From NCBI GenBank assembly GCA_965221785.1, contig CBDCSR010000002.1, forward strand, positions 806,001-870,000: a DNA stretch of 64,000 bases, given 5' to 3'. The number at the start of each line of letters is the position of its first letter. Position 1 is the first letter of the stretch. Under the pieces are notes generated by a model, which was not told the DNA's origin, made no database searches, and worked only from the letters and a program-made list of their open reading frames with translations. The stretch comes from BD2-11 sp965221785 (lineage in GTDB: Bacteria; Gemmatimonadota; Gemmatimonadetes; Longimicrobiales; Gaopeijiaceae). The position numbers were made by a program, and so were the translations under genes. Below, piece after piece: positions 16,165 to 24,789 of this stretch.

Positions 16165-17409
16165 GTGGAAGACTCTCTCCCTCAGGAATGGTGGCAACTG
16201 GCCATCGGGCTGGGCGCTCTGCTGATTCTCGCCGTTGTCGCTGACTGGATGAAGTCGCGGGTCCTCAACAAGGCCGTCGGGAAGGTGGCCGCCGAGACCA
16301 GGATCGCCCTCGACAAGAGCCTTTTCGACAAGAACGTGCTCAGCCGGCTCGCCCCCATCGTGCCGGCCCTGGTTGTGTACTACGGCATCGTTCCGGCCCT
16401 GGGCGTGACCCGCGCCGAGGCGGAGGCGGGGCTCGAACCCGCCTATCTGATTCTCTTCTGGACCGCGGTCCGCCGCCTCACCGCCGCCTACATCGTGCTG
16501 ACGCTCGCGAGAACTGTCTCCGCCTTCGTGGGAGCATTCCACCACATCTACATGCGGGCGTACTCGGAGTCGATGGCCAGGCCGATCAAGGGCTACATAC
16601 AGGTTGCGACCCTCGTGATCTATTCGATCGCCGGAGTTCTGATCGTCGCCACGCTTCTGGGCCGTTCCCCTCTCGTTTTTCTGTCCGGGGTGGGGGCGCT
16701 GGCGGCCGTGCTGATGGTCGTGTTCCGGAACACGCTGGTATCGTTCGCCGCGAGCATCCAGATCACCTCCAACGACCTCCTGCGCATCGGGGACTGGGTG
16801 GAGGCGCCGCAGGTGAACGCAAACGGGACGGTTGTCGACATCGACCTGCACACCGTCCGGGTGCAGAACTGGGACAAGACGATCTCGACGATTCCCACGC
16901 AGAGATTGATCGCAGAATCCTTCAGGAACTGGCGCGGCATGGCCGAATCGGGAGGGCGGCGCATCAAGCGGGCGATCCTCATCGACGTGAACTCGGTGCG
17001 ATTCCTCGAAGACGACGAGGTTCGCGAGCTTTTCCGGCGTGAGCGGCTAAGGGCCTGCATCGGGGACAGGCTCGACGAGAGCGTTTCCGACGCGTCGCGA
17101 CCGACGAACCTGGAACTCTTCAGGGCCTACGTGGAGGGATACCTGCGGGCGCATCCCAAGACCCACAAGGAGATGATCCTGATGGTGCGGCAGTTGGCGC
17201 CCGGCCCCCACGGAGCGCCGATCGAGATCTACTGCTTCTCGAACGACACGGAATGGCTCGCATACGAGGCCTTCCAGTCGCTGATCTTCGACCACCTGTT
17301 CGCGATCCTGCCTGAATTCGGCCTGCGCGCCTTCCAGGACCGCTCGGGGAGCGATCTGCCGCGGAGACCGGAACCGCTGGCGTCCGGGGCAAACCCTGAC
17401 GTTACGTGA
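16165..17409 (+). CDS. Mechanosensitive ion channel of the MscS family (YbdG-like)
   Basis: Protein of 414 residues starting at a GTG. The first ~190 residues hold several membrane helices. The pore-lining helix region is SGVGALAAVLMVVFRNTLVSFAAS (about 173-195), followed by the beta domain IQITSNDLLRIGDWVE and DIDLHTVRVQNWDKTISTIP. This layout matches the larger MscS members that resist osmotic downshock. It follows the permease gene closely and may be co-transcribed with it, though no functional link is evident. Confidence 0.88.
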   Translation: MEDSLPQEWWQLAIGLGALLILAVVADWMKSRVLNKAVGKVAAETRIALDKSLFDKNVLSRLAPIVPALVVYYGIVPALGVTRAEAEAGLEPAYLILFWTAVRRLTAAYIVLTLARTVSAFVGAFHHIYMRAYSESMARPIKGYIQVATLVIYSIAGVLIVATLLGRSPLVFLSGVGALAAVLMVVFRNTLVSFAASIQITSNDLLRIGDWVEAPQVNANGTVVDIDLHTVRVQNWDKTISTIPTQRLIAESFRNWRGMAESGGRRIKRAILIDVNSVRFLEDDEVRELFRRERLRACIGDRLDESVSDASRPTNLELFRAYVEGYLRAHPKTHKEMILMVRQLAPGPHGAPIEIYCFSNDTEWLAYEAFQSLIFDHLFAILPEFGLRAFQDRSGSDLPRRPEPLASGANPDVT

Positions 17410-17442
17410 GGGTTGGCGGGACGGCTGCCCCTGCCCGGCGGC

Positions 17443-19146
17443 CTACCCCGCGCGCTTGAGCAGCCTTCCCGGCCGCGCGTCGGTCATTTCGCCGTCGTCG
17501 ATGACCAGGGTGCCGTTCACGAACAGGTAGTCCACCCCCTCCGCGTAGCGCATCGCCCCCGAACCGAACTCGGCCATGTCGCGGAGCTCGGCCGGGTCGA
17601 AGACCACCAGGTCGGCGGCCATCCCGGGCGCCACGATGCCGCGGTCGTACAGGCCGAGCCGATGGGCTGCCAGCGAGGTCATGCGCCGCACGGCCTCCTC
17701 CAGGGTGATCACCCCGTCCTCGCGCACGTACTTGGCGATCACGCGCGGGAAGGCCCCGAAGGCGCGCGGGTGCGAGCTGGCGGTCGATGCCGGGTTCACC
17801 GGCGAGGCATCCGTGTCGATCATCACGAACGGCGCTCGGAACGCGGCCCACTTCTGCTCCTCGTTCATGCTCAGCGGGTTCACGCTCACGCCGCCGGCCT
17901 GCACCAGGTCGAAGAAGGCGTTCCAGGGATCCGTGCCCAGCACCTCCGCGGCCTCGGCCACGGACCGGTTGATGACGCCGGGATCCACCTCGTCCGACGC
18001 GGCCACGATGAGGACGTTGTTCCAGTCCATCCCCACATGCTGATACCAGTTCTCCCACTCGGAATCGGTCTCGACTTCGGTCCTCAGCTGTGCGCGCAGC
18101 TCCGGATCCGAGAGCGTCTCCAGAAAGGCCTGGGTGCCGCGCGCGTAGTGGCGCGGATGCAGGAATGACCCCAGCCCGATGCCGTTCCGGATGTACGGAT
18201 ATATGTCCGCGGTCACGTCCATCCCTGCGGTGCGCACGGAGTCGATGAGCGCGAGCGCGTCGTCCATCAGCGGCCAGTTGCGCTGGCCCGCCGCCTTCAG
18301 GTGGTAGATGTGCACGGGCACGCCCGCGCCCTCGCCGATGGTGATGGCCTCGCGCATGGCCTCCAGCACCGCGTGGCTCTCGTTGCGCATGTGCGTGAAG
18401 TAGACGCCGCCGTACTCGCCCGCGACCGAGGTCAGCGCGACGAGTTCCTCGGTGCTCGCATAGATGGCGGGCGGATAGATGAGGGAAGTGGACACCCCCA
18501 CGGCCCCATCCTCCATCCCCTCGCGCACCAGCTCCCGCATTTCCTCGAGCTGTTCGGGCGTCGGGGCGACATCCTCATCGCCCAGGACCACGCGCCGCAC
18601 CTGGGTGAGGCCGACGTCGTGCACGACGTTGATGGGGATGCCGTAGCTCTCCATGATCGCGAAGTACTCCGAGTACCTGCGCCAGCGCAGTGTGTCGCCG
18701 TCGATGACGGGCGGGTTGCGCTGGGTCTCGGCGCTCTGGGGCGCGGCCGAGCCTCCCTCGCCGGAGAGATACGTGGTGATGCCTTGGCGGAGCTTGCTCT
18801 CGGCGCTCGGCGGATCGGTGATGAGCACCAGGCTGCCCTGGCCCATCATGTCGACGAAGCCGGGGGTGACGACGCGATCGCCCGCGTCGATGGTCCGCGC
18901 GGCGGCGCGGCCCGAGAGGCGGCCCACGGCGGCGATGCGGTCCCCGCGCATCCCCACGTCCGCCCGGAACCAGGCGTTGCCGGCGCCGTCCACCACGCGC
19001 GCGTTGGTGATCAGGACATCGAAGGGAGCGTCGGCGGAGGAGGGCCCTTCCCCTGTTTGCATGCAGGCGCCCGCCGCGATGCAGAGAAAAACCGTGACAA
19101 GGGAGACCCCGCAACGGGATGAAAAGCGTGGGCGGCGTTCTTCCAT
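17443..19146 (-). CDS. Amidohydrolase lipoprotein related to N-acyl-D-amino-acid deacylases, lacking the usual HxH motif
   Basis: Protein of 567 residues. A hydrophobic N-terminus ends in the lipobox AAGAC (C28), so it is likely lipidated. The amidohydrolase frame is clear: DVLITNARVVDGAG at 43-56, RIAAVG, and GMAADLVVFDPAEL near the C-terminus. D-aminoacylases normally have PGFIDxHxH here, but residues 95-103 read PGFVDMMGQ, so both histidines of the first metal site are missing. Later candidate ligands are present: THMRNESH, YHLKAAG and MIDTDASP. It may use a single metal bound by the remaining residues, as some family members do, or act on a different substrate. It is monocistronic. Confidence 0.85.
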   Translation of the reverse strand: MEERRPRFSSRCGVSLVTVFLCIAAGACMQTGEGPSSADAPFDVLITNARVVDGAGNAWFRADVGMRGDRIAAVGRLSGRAAARTIDAGDRVVTPGFVDMMGQGSLVLITDPPSAESKLRQGITTYLSGEGGSAAPQSAETQRNPPVIDGDTLRWRRYSEYFAIMESYGIPINVVHDVGLTQVRRVVLGDEDVAPTPEQLEEMRELVREGMEDGAVGVSTSLIYPPAIYASTEELVALTSVAGEYGGVYFTHMRNESHAVLEAMREAITIGEGAGVPVHIYHLKAAGQRNWPLMDDALALIDSVRTAGMDVTADIYPYIRNGIGLGSFLHPRHYARGTQAFLETLSDPELRAQLRTEVETDSEWENWYQHVGMDWNNVLIVAASDEVDPGVINRSVAEAAEVLGTDPWNAFFDLVQAGGVSVNPLSMNEEQKWAAFRAPFVMIDTDASPVNPASTASSHPRAFGAFPRVIAKYVREDGVITLEEAVRRMTSLAAHRLGLYDRGIVAPGMAADLVVFDPAELRDMAEFGSGAMRYAEGVDYLFVNGTLVIDDGEMTDARPGRLLKRAG

Positions 19147-19380
19147 GGGATGGCCTCCGGATCGTTTGCGTTACCCGGACATCGTAGAGAACGGGCGCGG
19201 AGCCAGCCAGACCGGCATGCTGTACTGGAGGTGTAGTAGAGAAGACGACGCCATGCGCTACCTCTGCAGGAGTCGCCAGTGTTGCCGGGGCGAGCCGCGA
19301 GCCTGATGGGCGAGCTGCTCCGGAAAGCTCCGACCAGCCGTTGTCCTTGACCGACCCAAGTCGACAGTATTCAACACCAG

Positions 19381-19968
19381 ATGTCAGCTACCAGCCCCAA
19401 TCCGGATTCGGCGCAGCACGACGCCCTGACGTCGCTGATGGACGAAATCCGGGGGGGATCGGAGCCGGCCCTTGGGCAGTTGATGGACCTGTGCTGGCCC
19501 GAACTGGTGCGCTACGCCGCGAGTCAGTTGGGCGATGTCGACCTGGCGCGGGACGTCGCCCAGGAGGCCTTCATCCAGGTCTGGGAACGGCGGCGCGGAT
19601 GGCGTCCGCGGGGCTCCGCGCGGGTCTACCTGTACCGAATCGTCCGTCATCTGGTCATCGACGAGAAACGCCAGCGGGCGGTGCGGCGGCGCTGGCGGGA
19701 CCGGCAGGGGCGGGACGATGCGATGCGGGGCGGACAGGCCGCGACCCCGGCCGACGTGCTCGACGCCAGGCTCCTGGCCGACAGGTTCCGGGCCTCGGTG
19801 GCGTCGCTGCCCGACCGCCGGCGCGAGGTGTTCGAGCTCGTGTTCCAGCGGGGCCTTTCCCACGCGGAAGCGGCCGCCGTGATGAACGTTTCGGCGCAGA
19901 CGGTGGCGAACCAGATGTCGGCCGCGCTCAGGACCGTTCGCCGGGCGGTAGCGGGTGTCGATGGGTGA
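19381..19968 (+). CDS. ECF-type RNA polymerase sigma factor
   Basis: Protein of 195 residues. The sigma-2 region is at about residues 35-100 (LVRYAASQLGDVDLARDVAQEAFIQVWERR ... YLYRIVRHLVIDEKR). The sigma-4 region is at about 135-185 (RFRASVASLPDRRREVFELVFQRGLSHAEAAAVM ... NQMSAALRTVRR). It begins the chain sigma, FecR, TonB receptor, as in iron-starvation-type cell-surface signalling systems. The FecR-like protein 86 bases downstream is the likely membrane partner. Upstream, 19147-19380 shows no gene, and the promoter must lie there. Confidence 0.92.
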   Translation: MSATSPNPDSAQHDALTSLMDEIRGGSEPALGQLMDLCWPELVRYAASQLGDVDLARDVAQEAFIQVWERRRGWRPRGSARVYLYRIVRHLVIDEKRQRAVRRRWRDRQGRDDAMRGGQAATPADVLDARLLADRFRASVASLPDRRREVFELVFQRGLSHAEAAAVMNVSAQTVANQMSAALRTVRRAVAGVDG

Positions 19969-20054
19969 CGTGGAATAGTAGGCGCCGGCGAGCTGTGCGC
20001 TTGTCCGGTGTAGGCCACCGGTTCCCGGTGGGAACCACGGAAGGATCGAAAGAG

Positions 20055-21074
20055 ATGGACGAACTGCTGCTTCGATATCTGCGCGGCCAGACGACCGACG
20101 AGGAAAACCGGTCGGTCGAGGCGTCGCTCGGCGAGTCGCCGGGCGCCAGCCGAGAGATGCACGACCTCCGCCTGCTGGTCGAAGCCGCGCGCGCAGCCGA
20201 TCTGGAGGTGGAACCCGGCGCTCCGCCCGCCACCGACCTGGTGGTCCGCAGGGCCGAAGCCCGGAGGGCCGCCGCCATTCGGCGCGCAGACGACCGGGCG
20301 CGCAGCCGACGCGCGCGCTCCCGTTTCGGCCTGTTCGCGGGCTGGGCCACCGCGGCCGCGTGCGCGGCGGCGGCTCTGCTCATCTGGAACGCCCGGGCCC
20401 CGGCCCCGAGCGGCACGGACGGGGGCAGCCTGGCGTCCCAGGAATTCATCACCGCGCCCGGCGAGACCGCGATGGTCCGCCTGGGCGACGGCAGCGTGAT
20501 CCGCCTGGGTCCGGGCAGCCGGGTGCGCAACGTGGACGGATCCGCCCGAGCCGTCGTCCTCGAGGGCGAGGCGTTCTTCTCCATCGCGAGCAACCCGGCA
20601 CAGCCGTTCCGGGTCACCACCGCGGCGGGCACCGCGCGCGTCCTCGGAACACGCTTTCATCTGGTCGCCCAGCTCGACGAACTGCGATTGGTCGTCGTCG
20701 AAGGCACGGTCGCGCTCGGTACCGCGACCGAGGAAGTCCAGGTCGGCGCCGGGCAGGCGGCGAGCATCATCGAAGGCCGGCCCGGCCCCGTCACCGCGGC
20801 GCCCCCGATCGAGGAGGCGGCCGCCTGGCTGGAGGGCTTCGTCATCTTCCAGGACACCCCTCTGGCCCTCGCCCTTCGGGAAGTCGAGCAACGGTACGGC
20901 GCGGAAGTTGCGGTCGAAGATGCCGTGCTGCTGGAGCGGACGCTGACCATGTGGTTCACGTCCAAATCCCTGGACGAGGTCATGACCGTGATCTGCAACG
21001 TCATCGACGCCCAATGCAGCATCGGCGACGGACGGGTTCGGATGCGGCTGCGCAACGCGGACGAGGGTCGATGA
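20055..21074 (+). CDS. FecR-type anti-sigma/sigma regulator
   Basis: Protein of 339 residues with a short cytoplasmic domain (LLLRYLRGQTTDEENRSVE). One membrane helix follows at about 95-112 (AGWATAAACAAAALLIW). Then comes a periplasmic FecR domain (about 125-230) with FITAPGETAMVRLGDGSVIRL, VVLEGEAFFSIA and FRVTTAAGTARVLGTRF. The tail (about 255-320) has IFQDTPLALALREVEQRYG, an STN/DUF4974-like domain. It would relay the state of the outer-membrane receptor to the sigma factor. The start at 20055 is set by a purine-rich GGATCGAAAGAG just upstream. Its stop overlaps the next start by four bases (ATGA), so translation is coupled to the receptor. Confidence 0.92.
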   Translation: MDELLLRYLRGQTTDEENRSVEASLGESPGASREMHDLRLLVEAARAADLEVEPGAPPATDLVVRRAEARRAAAIRRADDRARSRRARSRFGLFAGWATAAACAAAALLIWNARAPAPSGTDGGSLASQEFITAPGETAMVRLGDGSVIRLGPGSRVRNVDGSARAVVLEGEAFFSIASNPAQPFRVTTAAGTARVLGTRFHLVAQLDELRLVVVEGTVALGTATEEVQVGAGQAASIIEGRPGPVTAAPPIEEAAAWLEGFVIFQDTPLALALREVEQRYGAEVAVEDAVLLERTLTMWFTSKSLDEVMTVICNVIDAQCSIGDGRVRMRLRNADEGR

Positions 21075-23803
21075 TCGCGGAACGGCATCGCGGGATCCGC
21101 CGGAGCACCTCCCTGGTGATCGCGGCCACACTCGTCCTCGCCGCCTCCTCCCCTATCCCCTCCTCCCTCACCGCCCAGGACACCGAACTGACCGCACTCA
21201 GGGGCGAGATCGGGGTCGATCCCGAGCCCGGCACCCTGCTCGCAGCCGTCGCCCGGCTCTCCATCGACCCGATGCCGCTCTCCGAAGCTCTGGTTCAGCT
21301 CGCCGAGCGTTCCCGGATCCAGATCGCCTTCAGCCCCAGCCTCCTCCCGCCGGACCGCGTCGTCGACTGCGACTGCGCGACGAGAAACGTCGCGGGCACG
21401 CTGGACGAGTTGCTGGCCGGCACCGACCTGGGCTACGTCGAGCTGGGGTCCCAGGTCATCATCGTGCCCCGAGCGCCGCGGGAAGCGTTGCCCGTGGATG
21501 CGAGCGTGAGTGGCAGGGTGCGCTCCGACATCGGGATCCCGGTGGCGGGCGCCACGGTCCGTCTCAGGCTGCTGGCGGATACCACCGTCCAGAGCGTGAC
21601 CGGCACCGACGCTCTCGGGTTCTTCGCGTTCCGCGATCTCGTGGCCGGCCGGCATCGTCTGACGATCGGCCGCATCGGCTACGGGCTCCACGATCAGGAG
21701 ATGGAGTTGACGGCGGACGCCGATCTCCAGATCGAGATCTCCCTCGCGGAAGAGGCAATCGAGCTGGATGCCGTGGTCGTCGAGGCCCGGCGGAGCCGCG
21801 AGCGGGCACGTTTCGAGGAATCCGCGGGAATCACGGTGCAGGAACTGAGCGTGGCGGAGCTCAGGAACATGCCGGGGTTCGCGGAACCGGATCCGATGCG
21901 GGCCGTGAGCGTTCTCCCGGGCGTGACCCGGGTGTCCGACTTTACCGCCGTCCTGAACGTGCGGGGCGGCTCGGGCGATCAGAACCTCATCCTGATGGAC
22001 CGCCTGCCGCTGTTCCATCCCTACCACTTGCTGGGGCTCTTCTCGGTGTTCAACCCCGACATGGTCGGGCGGGCCGAGCTCCGTTCCGGGGGCTTCCCGG
22101 CGGAGTACGGAGGCCGCGCGTCGTCCGTGCTGCTCGTGGAATCCGACGTGGGAGACGGTACGCTGGGCGTCGATGCCGGACTGGGTCTGATCTCCTCGCG
22201 CGTGGCGGTGCGAGGCGGTCTCGCGCCCGGGGTCCGGGACGGGCTGGGGCTCGGCGCCGCGCGCTGGAAGATCTCGGCACGCCGCAGCTACTGGGACCTG
22301 GTGACCAGGCTGACCGGCTCCACGTTCCCGTACAGCCTCGCGGACTTCCAGGCCATCTTCGAAGGCTGGACAAAGGGAGGCGACCGGGTGCGCATCAATG
22401 CGTATTCGGGACGCGACAGGATCCAGCTTCGCGAGCTCGAGTTCATGTTCACGAGCCTGGAGTCCGTTGTGGACGATGTTGCCGACAACCAGGACCCGGG
22501 CTGGGACGTCCGATGGCCCTGGGGCAACGACGCCGTAGGCGCATCCTGGACCCATCTCATGCCCGAGGGCGGGACGCTCGAGGTCCACGGCTCGTACTCC
22601 CGCTTCGGAGCGCGGTTCAACTTCACGGACTACGAAGACACGCGTTTGGAGACGGAAATCGGCCAGTCTTCCCTCGGGGCCGATCTGGAGCTCCGTCCCA
22701 CGTCGCGCACGCGATGGAAGTCGGGGTTCGCGGCCACCCACCGGGAAAGCCGCAACGTTTCCGAGGGCGTTCCGCCGAATTTCCAGAACAGCGAGAGCAG
22801 CGGCTGGGAGTCGGGCGCGTACACGCAGCTGGGCTGGACACCGAACCGGCAGTGGCTGCTCGAGGCCGGGCTGCGCTGGGACCACTGGCGACCGGAGGAC
22901 GGCCGAACCACGGGCACGCTGTCGCCGCGCGTCGCCGTCAAGCGCTTCCTGGGCGACGGGCGCTGGGCGGTGCGCATGGCGGGCGGACGCCACGCGCAGT
23001 TCCTGCACTCCCTGCGGGACGAGCGGATGCCGATCGGGCTGGATGCGTGGATCCTGTCGGGCGAGCACGTGCCGGCGCTGATCTCCGATCAGGTCCAGGC
23101 GGGCGTGGAGGGCTTCTTCGGCGAAGACCGCGAGTGGTTCGCTTCCGCCGAAGGATACTTCCGCACCTACGACGGAGTCGTCGAGCAGAACTGGACCGAC
23201 GATCCCGCTGATCCGGCGGACGATCTGCTGGCAGGCGAAGGACGCTCATACGGGCTCGACGTCATGGTCCGAAAGGACGCGGGGAAGACCAGGGGTTGGG
23301 TGTCCGCGTCTCTCCTGAAGGCCACGCGGACGTTTGCAGACACGGACGCGGGCCTGGTTCCGGCGCCCGTCATCGAGTTTCCACCGATCTTCGACCGGTT
23401 TCTGGAAATCGACGTGGCCATCCAGCGCGATCTGCCCTGGGGCCTGGTGGGCGGCCTTCGCTGGAACCTGGGCACGGGCACGCCCTACACGCGTCAGCTG
23501 GCGAGATTCCGGAAGTACGAGCAACGGCTCACCGATCTGCGCCTCGACTACGCGGGCAGGACCTCGGTGCTCGGACCCAGAAACGGGGCCCGGCTGCCCG
23601 CCTACCACAGGCTGGACGTCAGCTTCCGCAAAACGCTGCGCAGGGGCTGGGGCAGCCTGTCGCCCTACCTCGGTGTGATCAACGTCTACAATCGCAGCAA
23701 CGTGCTGTGGCACCAGCGCCACTACAACGGCGGGAACCTCAGGAGCATCGAGAACCGCATGCTCCCGATCCTCCCCACCATCGGCCTGGACGTGTCGTTC
23801 TGA
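21071..23803 (+). CDS. TonB-dependent outer-membrane receptor with N-terminal STN domain
   Basis: Protein of 910 residues with a signal peptide ending near SLTAQ. An STN signalling domain lies at about 65-135 (PLSEALVQLAERSRIQIAFS ... GYVELGSQVIIVPR). A carboxypeptidase-like regulatory Ig domain follows at about 145-235 (VSGRVRSDIGIPVAGATVRL). The plug is at about 275-400 (PMRAVSVLPGVTRVSDF, NVRGGSGDQNLILMDRLPL, RSGGFPAEYGGRASSV). The rest is a long beta-barrel ending in a C-terminal aromatic, GLDVSF. The STN domain fits signal transfer to FecR. The ligand is not predictable. About 250 bases covering the STN domain are nearly repeated in the gene at 24789. Confidence 0.93.
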   Translation: MIAERHRGIRRSTSLVIAATLVLAASSPIPSSLTAQDTELTALRGEIGVDPEPGTLLAAVARLSIDPMPLSEALVQLAERSRIQIAFSPSLLPPDRVVDCDCATRNVAGTLDELLAGTDLGYVELGSQVIIVPRAPREALPVDASVSGRVRSDIGIPVAGATVRLRLLADTTVQSVTGTDALGFFAFRDLVAGRHRLTIGRIGYGLHDQEMELTADADLQIEISLAEEAIELDAVVVEARRSRERARFEESAGITVQELSVAELRNMPGFAEPDPMRAVSVLPGVTRVSDFTAVLNVRGGSGDQNLILMDRLPLFHPYHLLGLFSVFNPDMVGRAELRSGGFPAEYGGRASSVLLVESDVGDGTLGVDAGLGLISSRVAVRGGLAPGVRDGLGLGAARWKISARRSYWDLVTRLTGSTFPYSLADFQAIFEGWTKGGDRVRINAYSGRDRIQLRELEFMFTSLESVVDDVADNQDPGWDVRWPWGNDAVGASWTHLMPEGGTLEVHGSYSRFGARFNFTDYEDTRLETEIGQSSLGADLELRPTSRTRWKSGFAATHRESRNVSEGVPPNFQNSESSGWESGAYTQLGWTPNRQWLLEAGLRWDHWRPEDGRTTGTLSPRVAVKRFLGDGRWAVRMAGGRHAQFLHSLRDERMPIGLDAWILSGEHVPALISDQVQAGVEGFFGEDREWFASAEGYFRTYDGVVEQNWTDDPADPADDLLAGEGRSYGLDVMVRKDAGKTRGWVSASLLKATRTFADTDAGLVPAPVIEFPPIFDRFLEIDVAIQRDLPWGLVGGLRWNLGTGTPYTRQLARFRKYEQRLTDLRLDYAGRTSVLGPRNGARLPAYHRLDVSFRKTLRRGWGSLSPYLGVINVYNRSNVLWHQRHYNGGNLRSIENRMLPILPTIGLDVSF
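21230..21481 (+). repeat. STN-domain coding segment, copy 1 of a ~250-bp similar pair
   Basis: This segment of the receptor gene aligns without gaps, by eye, to 24969-25220 in the downstream gene. The DNA identity is high, including a shared run CTCCTCCCGCCGGACCGCGT. It is too similar at silent positions for ancient paralogy, so I infer recent duplication or ongoing gene conversion. Confidence 0.75.
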
Positions 23804-24789
23804 TGCGCGCCGGGGCGCGTTTCCTGCTGATGCTTCCGGCGATGGCGGCCGGTGCTGCCGGCTGCGACCTGACCGATGTCCGGACAGGGTCCGGCCACAA
23901 GATGCTCGTCGCCTCGGCCACGGTCGTGCTCACTGTCGACCCCGCCGAACCGTCGCGGATCAGCACCCGGGCGGTCGCGCTGGTCAGCGAGGCCTATCAG
24001 CAGGTGCTGTCGGAGGTGCCGGGCGCTTCCGTGCGCATCACCGGTGCGTCGGGACGCTCCGTGTCGCTGGTGCAGGAGGAAGAACCGTTGGGGGCGTGCA
24101 CGGTGCTGCCCGAGGATCTGTATGGGACGGACGGGCCCCTGGGGCCGATCGGCTCCTGCCACACCGCCACCGCGGCCTCCGGCCTGTTTGCGCCCGGTGA
24201 AGAACTCACCCTTGCCGTGACGACGCCTGACGGAAGCGTGCTGGAGGGGACCAGCCGCATGCCCGACGCGTTCGCGCCGCAGGGTCTCTCGGTCGAGGAC
24301 GGCCGCTGCCGGGTGGAGCCCGGCACCGGCTATCGCTTCGTGTGGCCTCCCGTGGACGGCGCCTGGGCCCACGTCGGCGAGGCCGAGATCACCGGACTGA
24401 GCCCCGGCCTCTGGTCATCGTCCGATCCGTTGTACCTGCCCGTCACCGTGCTCGGCCGGGGACGCGACGTGACCGACATGGTCTTCCCCGGGGATTTCCT
24501 GCTCGAGTTGCTGTCCGGCGTCGACAACGTGGAGCTGCATCGCACGCTGGACGCGGGGCTTCCCGGGGGCGCGCGCGCCGAGGTCACCATCGCGGCCCTG
24601 GACCGCAACTGGGCCAACTGGATCCGGGAGGGCCGGCTGAACATCAACGGGGAGACCGTGATTCCTTCGGTCTTCGGAGACGGCACCGGGATGTTCGGAA
24701 CCGCGGTGCGCTGGAAGGTCTCGGTGGAGTCGCGCGCGGCGGAAGGAGCGGGGGACGTTCCGCTGTGCGGTCCGGGGGTGGCGGGCTGA
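23803..24789 (+). CDS. Lipoprotein of unknown function linked to the TonB receptor (DUF4249-like)
   Basis: Protein of 328 residues starting on the last base of the receptor stop codon. The N-terminus MRAGARFLLMLPAMAAGAAGC carries a lipobox, so it is probably lipidated. The body is beta-rich with Ig-like blocks (VRITGASGRSVSLVQ; LAVTTPDGSVLEGTSRMPDAF). Its position directly after a TonB receptor and its general build recall the DUF4249 lipoproteins found beside carboxypeptidase-like receptors in Bacteroidota. I could not verify that family, so function is unassigned. It is likely an outer-membrane accessory of the receptor. Confidence 0.7.
   Translation: MRAGARFLLMLPAMAAGAAGCDLTDVRTGSGHKMLVASATVVLTVDPAEPSRISTRAVALVSEAYQQVLSEVPGASVRITGASGRSVSLVQEEEPLGACTVLPEDLYGTDGPLGPIGSCHTATAASGLFAPGEELTLAVTTPDGSVLEGTSRMPDAFAPQGLSVEDGRCRVEPGTGYRFVWPPVDGAWAHVGEAEITGLSPGLWSSSDPLYLPVTVLGRGRDVTDMVFPGDFLLELLSGVDNVELHRTLDAGLPGGARAEVTIAALDRNWANWIREGRLNINGETVIPSVFGDGTGMFGTAVRWKVSVESRAAEGAGDVPLCGPGVAG

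Noticed and set aside
14746..16851. 701-codon minus-strand open frame across the permease and channel genes
   Set aside because: It spans two genes with strong family motifs and is full of Gln, Asp and His runs typical of antisense reading.
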